A stretch of DNA of 6,421 nucleotides, taken from contig JAZNNT010000121.1 in assembly GCA_045580405.1 (NCBI GenBank), positions 1 to 6,421 of the forward strand, written 5' to 3'. Both the position numbers and the translations under genes were made by a program. How positions within the stretch are numbered: position 1 is the first letter of the stretch; each line of letters opens with the position of its first letter. Origin of the DNA: SIG452 sp045580405. GTDB taxonomy: Bacteria > Bacillota > Clostridia > UMGS1840. Positions 1-6,317 of the stretch are shown here, piece after piece. The notes beneath the pieces are model-generated. The model saw nothing but the letters and a program-made list of their open reading frames with translations, had not been told where the DNA came from and ran no database searches.

Positions 1-27
1 AGTAAAACGTACATATTTTTTAATAGA

Positions 28-45
28 TTTGATACAATTTTCAGA
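28..45 (+). promoter_or_regulatory. Possible extended -10 promoter upstream of rpoZ
   Basis: Bases 30-38 read TGATACAAT, which is an extended -10 element (TG, one base, then TACAAT, five of six matches to TATAAT). The first 50 bases are about 20% GC, far below the genes that follow, as expected of a promoter region. No convincing -35 box is seen 16-18 bases upstream (the candidate is TACATA at 10-15), so the call rests on the extended -10 alone. AT-rich sequence gives such matches by chance. The gene could also be read through from an upstream gene outside the window. Confidence 0.3.
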
Positions 46-50
46 TACTA

Positions 51-58
51 AAAGGAGA
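51..58 (+). promoter_or_regulatory. Strong ribosome binding site of rpoZ
   Basis: AAAGGAGA lies 7 bases before the ATG at 66. It is the strongest Shine-Dalgarno match in the window together with the one at 4333-4339, and it fixes the rpoZ start. Confidence 0.8.
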
Positions 59-65
59 GATTATT

Positions 66-251
66 ATGTTACAACCCGCAATTGGAAATCTAGTGGAAAA
101 AGCAGGCAGCAGATACGCATTGGTCATTGCTGTGGCAAAAAGAGCCAGAGATTTAAGTGAACAGGAAGATATCCGCACTTCTTCTGCAAAACCTGTTTCT
201 ATGGCAGTGAAAGAAATTGCTGACGGCGATATTGAAGTTGTGAATCAGTAA
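66..251 (+). CDS. rpoZ: DNA-directed RNA polymerase omega subunit
   Basis: This is the small omega subunit of RNA polymerase, which in this family binds the beta' subunit and helps assemble and stabilise the core enzyme. The 61-residue protein shows the family core: an early helix with GSRYALVIAVAKRARDL (residues 14-30), and the conserved KPVSMAVKEIADGDIEV stretch (42-58), where KP and the EI-x-DG pattern match omega proteins. It is shorter than the roughly 90-residue proteobacterial form but near the usual length in Bacillota, where the C-terminal tail is reduced. The start is supported by AAAGGAGA 7 bases upstream. It sits directly before priA, a pairing common in Bacillota, where gmk usually lies just upstream. 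Gmk is not recognisable in the 65 bases available. Confidence 0.93.
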   Translation: MLQPAIGNLVEKAGSRYALVIAVAKRARDLSEQEDIRTSSAKPVSMAVKEIADGDIEVVNQ

Positions 252-259
252 TCGAAAAA

Positions 260-2734
260 ATGAACCGAATTTTATGCGCTAAGATAGCGGTTTCCAATTT
301 GAACTTTTCTGTGGATAAGGAGTTTTCCTATCTGATTCCTGCCCCCATAGCTCATTTGGTGGCAGAGGGAGTCCGTGTGGTGGTTCCTTTTGGCAGAGCC
401 AATAAGAAGCGTGAAGGTATCGTGACCCAACTGTTTTACGATGAGGGGGCGATACCTTTAAAGTCTGTGATGGAAGTCATTGATTATGAGCCTGTTATCG
501 ACAAAAAGGGAATGGAATTGGCCCGCTATATTGCCAAGCGCTACTACGCCACCTTATATGATGCGGCAAATCTGCTGTTGCCGCCCGGTTCCAATTTAAA
601 ATTCTCAGAGTATGTCCGTTTGCTGGACGATTGTATGGACGGCGTGGCGGACGATAACGGCTTGTTGGGGAAGCTGATTGATTATTTGGTTTCCAAACGT
701 GTTCCTGTTTCCTTGGAAGAATTGGAAAATGCTTTTTCCAACCGTGGCATCAAAAAAGTGGTTATTGCCTTGGCACAGCTTGGTAAGGTGGAACTTTACG
801 AAGAATCCCGGCAGGCTCATCAACAAAAAAGTATTCAAGTGGCAACTCTACTTTTAGGGGAGCATGAGTTGTATGATTATATGGAGATTTATCTCAAAAA
901 AGCGGCAGCTCAAAGACGGGTACTGGAAATGCTATTAGACAACGGCAGAATGCCTGTGGTGGATTTGGTAGCATTTTCGGGGGCAAGCCGGGGGTCCATT
1001 ACTGCTTTGGAGAAAAAAGGCGTTATTGAAATCACCGAAGAAGTGGTAGAGCAGGACCCTTTCGCCGAAGAAAAACAGGCAACCGAAACAAAAACGGTGC
1101 TAAATGAAGAACAAACCAACGTTGTGGATACCATCCTTTCGGCAAGACGGGAAGAGGGGTACCACGAGTTTCTGTTAAAAGGGGTAACCGGTTCCGGTAA
1201 AACCGAGGTGTATCTTGCTTTGGTGGAGCAGGTTATCAAGGAAGGCAAGCAGGCAATTATTTTAGTACCGGAAATTGCCTTAACTCCTCAGATTCGAGGT
1301 CGGTTTTTCCGTCGGTTCGGAGATCAGGTTGCGGTGCTTCACTCCGCACTGTCTATTTCCGAGCGGAAAGACCAGTGGAACAAAATCCGAAACGGTCTGG
1401 TTTCGGTAGCGGTGGGAGCCAGAAGTGCTGTGTTTGCACCCTTTGCCGATTTGGATTTCATCATTGTGGATGAAGAACACGAAACCACCTATAAATCCGA
1501 GCATTCTCCCCGTTACCAGGCAAAAGATGTGGCTCGGTTTTTAATGAATCAGCGTGGGGGAACTCTGCTGTTAGCATCGGCAACACCCGCTGTGGAAGAC
1601 TACTACCGCACCCAGCAGGGAAAGGCAACTCTGTTGACGTTAACCAAACGGTATAATAAACACGCTCTGCCCAAGGTAGAAATTGTGGATATGCGAGAAG
1701 AACTCAAAAACGGCAACCATTCTGTTCTTTCGGAAAGTCTGAAAAAACGGCTTCTTGAGGTGAAAGAAAAAGGCGAAAAGGCGATTATTCTTTTAAATCG
1801 GCGTGGCTATTCCACCTTTGTAAGCTGTCGGGATTGCGGATATGTGGTGAAATGCAAAAAATGTGATGTGGCACTTACTTATCACAGTATTGAAGGAAAA
1901 TTAAAGTGTCACTACTGCGGTTATACTGCAGATGCAGAAACCGTCTGTCCCGAATGTCACAGCACAGCAGTGCGCTATTTTGGAAGCGGTACCCAAAAGC
2001 TGGAAGAAGAAATTTATTCCATGTTTTCCGATACCCAGGTCATTCGGATGGATAACGATACCACCACCACAAAAATGTCTCATGAGCGACTGTTAAAGCA
2101 GTTTGCAAAGCCGGGCTGTTCCATTTTGCTTGGCACTCAGATGATTGCGAAAGGCTTGGATTTTAAGGAGGTTTCTTTGGTTGGAGTAATTGCTGCAGAC
2201 AGTTCGCTGTTTGTGGGCGGTTATAATGGTGCTGAAAAAACCTTTTCCTTAATTACTCAGGTTTGCGGCAGGGCAGGCCGTGGTGACATCCCCGGTTATG
2301 CGGTGGTGCAGACCTATCACCCTGAGCATTATGCCATCGAGGCAGCAAGAAGTCAGGACTATGACGCCTTTTATCAAAATGAAATCGTATTTCGTAAAAA
2401 CGTGAAATATCCGCCCTTTTCAGAAATTGTGAATGTGATTTTCACAGGAGAGGACGAGAAAAAAATCTTTTCCATGGCAGACGGCATCAAGCAGATTATG
2501 ACCGAAAAGGTGGACTTTTACGAAGAACGAAAGCATTATATAGCAATGTACGGGCCCACTCCTTGCGGAATTTCCAAAATCCGCAATCAGTACCGTTACC
2601 ATATTTTGATTAAATGCACCTCGGCAGATGCCATTGAAACATCGTTTTCCGAATCGGTGAAGGCTTTGATTTTAGCAAACAAGAAGAATGATATCAATGT
2701 GCAGGTGGATGTAAATCCCGTTAATTTCTTATAA
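260..2734 (+). CDS. priA: Primosomal protein N' (replication restart helicase PriA)
   Basis: PriA is the superfamily 2, 3'-to-5' DNA helicase that recognises stalled forks and reloads the replicative helicase. The 824-residue protein is full length for a Bacillota PriA. In order it has the N-terminal 3'-DNA-end binding domain (about 1-105, with FSYLIP and VPFGR), a winged-helix region, and a helicase core. The core has LNEEQ (281-285), Walker A GVTGSGKT (308-315, Lys314), DEEH (404-407), SATP (440-443), GTQMIAKG (from 625) and QVCGRAGR (667-674). Inserted in the core are eight zinc-binding cysteines: 523, 526, 532, 535, 550, 553, 563 and 566. The C-terminal domain follows from about 700. The start matches the family N-terminus, but no Shine-Dalgarno is visible in the 8-base gap after rpoZ, so translational coupling is likely. 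The segment before QVCGRAGR reads SLFVGGYNGAEKTFSL, where the common form has a PDFRAAERTF-like sequence. Confidence 0.97.
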   Translation: MNRILCAKIAVSNLNFSVDKEFSYLIPAPIAHLVAEGVRVVVPFGRANKKREGIVTQLFYDEGAIPLKSVMEVIDYEPVIDKKGMELARYIAKRYYATLYDAANLLLPPGSNLKFSEYVRLLDDCMDGVADDNGLLGKLIDYLVSKRVPVSLEELENAFSNRGIKKVVIALAQLGKVELYEESRQAHQQKSIQVATLLLGEHELYDYMEIYLKKAAAQRRVLEMLLDNGRMPVVDLVAFSGASRGSITALEKKGVIEITEEVVEQDPFAEEKQATETKTVLNEEQTNVVDTILSARREEGYHEFLLKGVTGSGKTEVYLALVEQVIKEGKQAIILVPEIALTPQIRGRFFRRFGDQVAVLHSALSISERKDQWNKIRNGLVSVAVGARSAVFAPFADLDFIIVDEEHETTYKSEHSPRYQAKDVARFLMNQRGGTLLLASATPAVEDYYRTQQGKATLLTLTKRYNKHALPKVEIVDMREELKNGNHSVLSESLKKRLLEVKEKGEKAIILLNRRGYSTFVSCRDCGYVVKCKKCDVALTYHSIEGKLKCHYCGYTADAETVCPECHSTAVRYFGSGTQKLEEEIYSMFSDTQVIRMDNDTTTTKMSHERLLKQFAKPGCSILLGTQMIAKGLDFKEVSLVGVIAADSSLFVGGYNGAEKTFSLITQVCGRAGRGDIPGYAVVQTYHPEHYAIEAARSQDYDAFYQNEIVFRKNVKYPPFSEIVNVIFTGEDEKKIFSMADGIKQIMTEKVDFYEERKHYIAMYGPTPCGISKIRNQYRYHILIKCTSADAIETSFSESVKALILANKKNDINVQVDVNPVNFL

Positions 2735-2742
2735 TACGGCTT

Positions 2743-2846
2743 GATAAATGGCGCACAATCAGTAAAGTTCATCACTCGGCGTACACTCGGGTACGCCTTC
2801 GGATAACCCCTACAGGTTCACTTTTCTGATTCTGCATCCATTTCTC
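2743..2846. repeat. Imperfect inverted-repeat structured intergenic element
   Basis: The ends of this roughly 104-bp segment are inverted repeats of each other over about 26 bases. Pairing blocks are GA (2743-2744) with TC (2845-2846), AAATGG (2746-2751) with CCATTT (2838-2843), GCA (2753-2755) with TGC (2833-2835), AATCAG (2757-2762) with CTGATT (2826-2831), and AAAGT (2764-2768) with ACTTT (2820-2824). They are separated only by small mismatches. Inside are a 7-bp hairpin, GGCGTAC (2778-2784) with GTACGCC (2791-2797), and a weaker AACC/GGTT hairpin (2805-2808, 2815-2818). The fold would be a three-way junction. No T-run follows, so it does not look like an intrinsic terminator, and there is no ORF. 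It may be a dispersed REP- or MITE-like element or an RNA structure between priA and def. Only one copy is visible here. Confidence 0.6.
2778..2797. other. Perfect 7-bp hairpin inside the intergenic element
   Basis: GGCGTAC at 2778-2784 is the exact reverse complement of GTACGCC at 2791-2797, around a 6-base ACTCGG loop. The loop repeats the ACTCGG that begins at 2774 and runs into the left arm, giving an ACTCGG direct repeat 11 bases apart. It is the most stable local structure in the priA-def gap and is GC-rich compared with the flanks. No T-tract follows. Confidence 0.7.
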
Positions 2847-2868
2847 TTCGCCCTAAATCATCGTGGGA

Positions 2869-2884
2869 TAGGAAAAAATTCCTA
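2869..2884. promoter_or_regulatory. Small perfect palindrome upstream of def
   Basis: TAGGAA (2869-2874) and TTCCTA (2879-2884) pair perfectly around an AAAA loop. The right arm ends 9 bases before the def Shine-Dalgarno (2894-2900). The left arm contains AGGAA, itself Shine-Dalgarno-like. It could be a leader hairpin or a short operator-like palindrome; a 6-bp AT-rich stem is also within chance expectation, so no function is claimed. Confidence 0.35.
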
Positions 2885-2893
2885 ATATATGCA

Positions 2894-2900
2894 GAAAGGA
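2894..2900 (+). promoter_or_regulatory. Ribosome binding site that decides the def start
   Basis: GAAAGGA ends 9 bases before the ATG at 2910. In-frame ATGs at 2889 and 2901 are upstream of it or immediately adjacent to it, so neither could use it. This selects the start at 2910. Confidence 0.75.
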
Positions 2901-2909
2901 ATGAAAAAA

Positions 2910-3383
2910 ATGGCAATCAGAAACATCGTGCCGGACACCGATGAGATTATGCACAAAAAGTGCCGTCCGGTAGAAAAAATTGACCAAAAAATTATTTCTT
3001 TGTTGGATGATATGATTGATACCTTGAAAAAGGCGGAAGGAGTCGGTCTTGCCGCACCGCAGGTAGGTGTGTTAAAACGGATTTTCGTGATTGACACCAT
3101 GGAAGACCCTCAGGAATTCATCGAATTTATCAATCCCGAAATTATTGAAAACTCCGGCACCCAGGAAGGGAGCGAAGGATGTTTAAGTATTCCCGGTTTT
3201 GAAGGACATGTGATTCGCCCTATGCATGTAAAAGTGAAAGCATTAAACCGTTTCGGGGAAGAATTTATTTTTGAAGGGGAAGAGCTGATGGCACGTTGCT
3301 GCTGTCATGAAAATGACCATTTAGACGGGAAAACCATCCGTGATACCTGTGAATACGAAGTATTCCATGATGACGAAGAATAG
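2910..3383 (+). CDS. def: Peptide deformylase
   Basis: Peptide deformylase is a metal enzyme that removes the formyl group from the N-terminal methionine of new proteins at the ribosome exit. The 157-residue protein has all three signature motifs. Motif 1 is GVGLAAPQ (44-51). Motif 2 is EGCLS (89-93), with metal ligand Cys91. Motif 3 is HENDH (133-137), with metal ligands His133 and His137 and catalytic Glu134. The residue before His133 is Cys rather than the common Gln, and it belongs to a run of three cysteines (130-132). The start at 2910 gives the family-typical MAIRNIV and has GAAAGGA 9 bases upstream; an in-frame ATG at 2889 would add seven residues but lacks a suitable binding site. 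It precedes fmt by 26 bases, the usual pairing of formylation and deformylation genes. Confidence 0.96.
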   Translation: MAIRNIVPDTDEIMHKKCRPVEKIDQKIISLLDDMIDTLKKAEGVGLAAPQVGVLKRIFVIDTMEDPQEFIEFINPEIIENSGTQEGSEGCLSIPGFEGHVIRPMHVKVKALNRFGEEFIFEGEELMARCCCHENDHLDGKTIRDTCEYEVFHDDEE

Positions 3384-3409
3384 TTTTTAGATTGTGAAGT
3401 GAGATAGCA

Positions 3410-4318
3410 ATGAAGATCATGTTTATGGGTACGCCTGATTTTGCGGCGTACAGTTTACAAAAACTACTGGAAAACGGATGCGATGTTTGTTCTGTTGTAA
3501 CCCGTGCAGATGCAAAAAAGGACCGTGGTCAGAAAATTAAGTTTTCTCCCGTGAAGGAAGTGGCATTGGCTCATAATTTGCCCGTATATCAGCCTGTTAA
3601 CTTAAAAGAAGAAAACTTTTTGGATATTTTAAAAGCAGAAAATCCCGATTTGATTGTGGTGGTGGCATATGGCAGAATCCTGCCTTCTTATGTGTTGCAC
3701 TATCCTAAATACGGTTGCATCAACGTTCATGCCTCCTTGCTTCCAAAATACCGTGGTTCTGCACCCATTCAGTACGCAGTTGCCATGGGAGAAACTGAGA
3801 GCGGTGTTACCATTATGCAGATGAACGAGGGGCTTGACACCGGCGATATGCTGACAAAATGCGTGGTGCCGATTACCGAAGAGGAAACCGGCGGAACGCT
3901 CCACGATAAGCTGATGGAAGCAGGCGCCAACTTGCTGTTGGAAACCCTCCCCCAGCTTGGCACATTAAAAGGGGAAGTGCAGGACGATTCTTTGTCTACC
4001 TATGCACCTCCCATTAAAAAAGAAGAAACAATCATATCCTTTGACATGGAAGCCAAAGACATTGTGAATAAAATCCGCGGATTTTATCCGTTTCCGGGAA
4101 CCAGCTTCCTTCGTAACGAAAAACTCTATAAAATTCATAAAGCAGAGCTTTATTCCCAAGAAGATATTAAGCCTTACGGTGCCGTTTTGGAGTTTTCCAA
4201 GAACCGTCTGTTAATCTCTGCAAAAAACGGAGTGATTAACATCACAGCTTTGCAGCCTCCCGGCAAAAAAATGATGGGAATTGCAGATTTCTACAACGGA
4301 AACCGAGACACGTTTTAA
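3410..4318 (+). CDS. fmt: Methionyl-tRNA formyltransferase
   Basis: This enzyme transfers a formyl group from 10-formyltetrahydrofolate to methionine on initiator tRNA, giving the fMet-tRNA used to start translation. The 302-residue protein is full length. The N-terminal Rossmann-like domain opens with MKIMFMGTPDFA. The active site shows Asn105 and His107 (in NVHASLLP), the SLLP loop (109-112) followed by YRGSAPIQ, and Asp143 within the EGLDTGD motif. The C-terminal tRNA-binding domain begins near TYAPPIKKEE, and the GFYPFPGT and LQPPGKKMM motifs are typical of the family end. The start at 3410 matches the family N-terminus; the upstream binding site is weak (GTGAGA at 3399-3404), so coupling to def translation is possible. 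Def later removes the formyl group that this enzyme adds. Confidence 0.97.
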   Translation: MKIMFMGTPDFAAYSLQKLLENGCDVCSVVTRADAKKDRGQKIKFSPVKEVALAHNLPVYQPVNLKEENFLDILKAENPDLIVVVAYGRILPSYVLHYPKYGCINVHASLLPKYRGSAPIQYAVAMGETESGVTIMQMNEGLDTGDMLTKCVVPITEEETGGTLHDKLMEAGANLLLETLPQLGTLKGEVQDDSLSTYAPPIKKEETIISFDMEAKDIVNKIRGFYPFPGTSFLRNEKLYKIHKAELYSQEDIKPYGAVLEFSKNRLLISAKNGVINITALQPPGKKMMGIADFYNGNRDTF

Positions 4319-4332
4319 GCTGTTTTTAACCG

Positions 4333-4339
4333 AAAGGAG
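4333..4339 (+). promoter_or_regulatory. Ribosome binding site that decides the metallopeptidase start
   Basis: AAAGGAG lies 8 bases before the ATG at 4348. An in-frame GTG at 4339 overlaps this site and so is not the start. Confidence 0.8.
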
Positions 4340-4347
4340 TGCATTTT

Positions 4348-5031
4348 ATGTACTTTGATATGACTTATGTAATTTTTGTGTTGCCGGCATTGCTTCTTGC
4401 GATGTGGGCACAGACTAAGGTAACTACCACCTTTCACCGATACAGTAAAATCGCTACTCAGAGAGGTTTGACCGGTCACGATGCTGCCCGTATGATTTTA
4501 GATGCCAATGGATTGCAGTCTGTGAGAATCGAACGTGTGGCAGGAAATCTGACCGATCATTACGACCCGAAAAATAATGTGATTCGTTTGTCTGATAGCG
4601 TGTACGCACAGAATTCTGTGGGTGCCGTGGGTGTGGCGGCTCATGAAGCAGGTCATGCTGTTCAGCATAGTGAAGGCTATTTGCCCATAAAAATCAGGAA
4701 CTCCATTATTCCGGCAGCAAATATTGGCTCCTATCTGGCGTTTCCTTTAGCGCTGTTAGGCATTTTAGTTGCCAATGATTTACTGATTAACACGGGAATT
4801 ATTCTCTTTTCTGCAGTAGTTTTATTCCAACTGGTGACTTTGCCGGTGGAATTTAATGCGTCTAACCGTGCAGTGGCTGTGTTAGGCGATGATGCCATGT
4901 TAACCGGACAGGAAGTCCGCGGCGTGAAAAAAGTGCTTTCTGCAGCGGCAATGACTTATGTTGCAGCAGCGGCAACAGCCATTATGAACTTAGTACGACT
5001 GTTGGTTTTATCCAACCGAAATCGAGATTAA
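4348..5031 (+). CDS. YugP-type membrane zinc metallopeptidase
   Basis: This is a 227-residue membrane protein of the neutral zinc metallopeptidase family typified by Bacillus YugP (Pfam Zn_peptidase_2). The zinc motif HEAGH is at 99-103 (ligands His99 and His103, catalytic Glu100), preceded by VGVAA. A conserved LPVEFNAS segment (165-172) holds Glu168, a plausible third zinc ligand by family analogy. Hydrophobic stretches suggest membrane segments near 7-22, 121-143, 147-166 and 200-220. The zinc motif lies in the segment between the first two, after RGLTGHDAARMIL, which is also typical of the family. Substrates are not established for this family to my knowledge. Its place between fmt and rsmB recurs in Clostridia, but the functional link is unknown. 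Some homologues are annotated only as membrane proteins. Confidence 0.9.
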   Translation: MYFDMTYVIFVLPALLLAMWAQTKVTTTFHRYSKIATQRGLTGHDAARMILDANGLQSVRIERVAGNLTDHYDPKNNVIRLSDSVYAQNSVGAVGVAAHEAGHAVQHSEGYLPIKIRNSIIPAANIGSYLAFPLALLGILVANDLLINTGIILFSAVVLFQLVTLPVEFNASNRAVAVLGDDAMLTGQEVRGVKKVLSAAAMTYVAAAATAIMNLVRLLVLSNRNRD

Positions 5032-5050
5032 ATCATTTAAGGATGCCGAT

Positions 5051-6298
5051 ATGGAACGTAGAAAAACGGCACTTCAGATTTTAAATGAATATGAAGTGCA
5101 AAAAACTTTTTTGAATCTGGCATTAAAGAACGGTCTTTCCAAATTGGGGGAGGGCCGTGCTTTTGTGACGGAATTAGTCTACGGAGTTGTCCGCTACCGT
5201 CGTTTTTTAGATGACATTATTAACCGTTTTTCTACCACGAAGGTGAAAAAATTAAGTATCCCTGTAAAAAATATTCTCAGAATGGGATTTTATCAATTTC
5301 GTTTTATGGAAAAAGTTCCCGACTTTGCTATTGTGAATGAAAGTGTGAAGCTGACCAGCAAATTTGCCTATAAATCAAAAGGGCTTGTAAATGCTGTGCT
5401 AAGAAAAGGGTTGGCAGAAGCAATCCCGGAGGTTTCCTTGGCAGTAAGGGAATCCTTTTCTGATGAAGTATATGAGCTATTGGTATCCCAGTATGGGAAA
5501 GAAACCGAGCAACTTCTTCGGAATTTAAACAAGAAGGTCCCCTTGGCACTAAGATATCATCACCAGCGGTTTTCCGGCGTGGAAGAAGCAAAAAAGAAGA
5601 TGGAAATCTGCAACACCTACGGCGACTGCCTGCTTCCTGAAAAAGCAGACAATCTCACAAAGTTGATTGAAAACGGGGATTTTTCCGTTCAGAGTGTTTC
5701 TTCTCAATGGGCAGTAAAAGTGCTGGATCCCAAAATGGGAGAGCGGCTTTTAGACTGTTGTGCCGCACCCGGCGGCAAAACAGCCTATATCGGGGAACTG
5801 ATGGCAAACAAAGGCGAATTGGTTGCTACAGAATACTATCCGCACCGCTGTGAACTTATTCAAAAGAATCTGGAGCGTTGCGGGATTACCTGTGCTACAG
5901 TATTGGAAGCAGATGCTTCCAAAAAGACGTTTGAAAAACAATTTGACCGCATTTTAGCGGATGTGCCTTGTTCAGGATTAGGAGTCATCGGTAGTAAACC
6001 GGATATTAAATGGAGAGACTTTGGGTTCTCGGAGCTGGTGGACCTGCAACAGCAGATTTTAAATAATATGGCAGATGCCCTAAGTCCCGGCGGTGTATTG
6101 GTGTATTCCACCTGCACTGTCAACAAGGATGAAAACGAACGACAAATAGAACGGTTTTTAAAAGGGCATTCGGACTTCACTTTGGAGCCGTTTTCAATGC
6201 AATTAGGGGAAAGCCAATATGGAGAAAACGGTATGGCGCAAATTTTGCCAAATGGGATTACCATCGGCTTTTTTATTGCAAAACTGAGAAAGAATTAG
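5051..6298 (+). CDS. rsmB: 16S rRNA (cytosine-967-C5) methyltransferase
   Basis: RsmB uses S-adenosylmethionine to methylate C967 (E. coli numbering) of 16S rRNA in the small ribosomal subunit. The 415-residue protein has an N-terminal NusB-like RNA-binding domain (about 1-130, with ELVYGVVRYRRFLD and the IVNESVKL helix) and a C-terminal Rossmann methyltransferase domain. Its motifs are the cofactor-binding LLDCCAAPGGKT (233-244), DVPCSGLGVI (from 304, Cys307) and YSTCTVNKDENE (from 352, Cys355). In RsmB the second cysteine is the nucleophile and the first helps release the product; both are present. AAGGA at 5039-5043, 7 bases before the ATG, supports the start. It follows the metallopeptidase after 19 bases. 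The related rRNA methyltransferase RsmF shares the catalytic domain, but the NusB-like N-terminus favours RsmB. Confidence 0.96.
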   Translation: MERRKTALQILNEYEVQKTFLNLALKNGLSKLGEGRAFVTELVYGVVRYRRFLDDIINRFSTTKVKKLSIPVKNILRMGFYQFRFMEKVPDFAIVNESVKLTSKFAYKSKGLVNAVLRKGLAEAIPEVSLAVRESFSDEVYELLVSQYGKETEQLLRNLNKKVPLALRYHHQRFSGVEEAKKKMEICNTYGDCLLPEKADNLTKLIENGDFSVQSVSSQWAVKVLDPKMGERLLDCCAAPGGKTAYIGELMANKGELVATEYYPHRCELIQKNLERCGITCATVLEADASKKTFEKQFDRILADVPCSGLGVIGSKPDIKWRDFGFSELVDLQQQILNNMADALSPGGVLVYSTCTVNKDENERQIERFLKGHSDFTLEPFSMQLGESQYGENGMAQILPNGITIGFFIAKLRKN

Positions 6299-6317
6299 AA
6301 TATAGGATGTGTTTTAG

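Noticed and set aside
1..51. C-terminal tail of an upstream gene such as gmk, in the frame ending TAA at 49-51
   Set aside because: The 16 residues are aromatic-rich and unlike a guanylate kinase end, and the stretch is AT-rich like non-coding DNA; it is too short to decide.
910..1248. 112-residue antisense reading frame within priA
   Set aside because: It is opposite the winged-helix region and the conserved Walker A region and has low-complexity Ser/Thr-rich content typical of a shadow frame.
2753..2846. Intrinsic terminator after priA
   Set aside because: Hairpins are present, but no run of T follows on the + strand and no matching T-tract follows on the - strand.
2743..2846. tRNA gene suggested by the multi-arm fold and a GGTTCA sequence
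   Set aside because: The outer stem is too long and interrupted, there is no anticodon arm of the right geometry, and the D- and T-arm consensus is missing.
2883..2888. TAATAT as a -10 box for a def promoter
   Set aside because: No -35 match is found at the right distance, and the transcript would start inside the ribosome binding site.
2889..2909. Upstream in-frame ATG starts for def at 2889 and 2901
   Set aside because: The Shine-Dalgarno at 2894-2900 is downstream of the first and directly abuts the second, and the start at 2910 gives the family-typical MAIRNIV N-terminus.
4339..4347. GTG start for the metallopeptidase at 4339
   Set aside because: It overlaps the AAAGGAG ribosome binding site, which is ideally spaced for the ATG at 4348.
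5860..6264. 134-residue antisense reading frame within rsmB
   Set aside because: It lies fully opposite conserved methyltransferase motifs, has no recognisable protein features and is explained by the codon pattern of rsmB.
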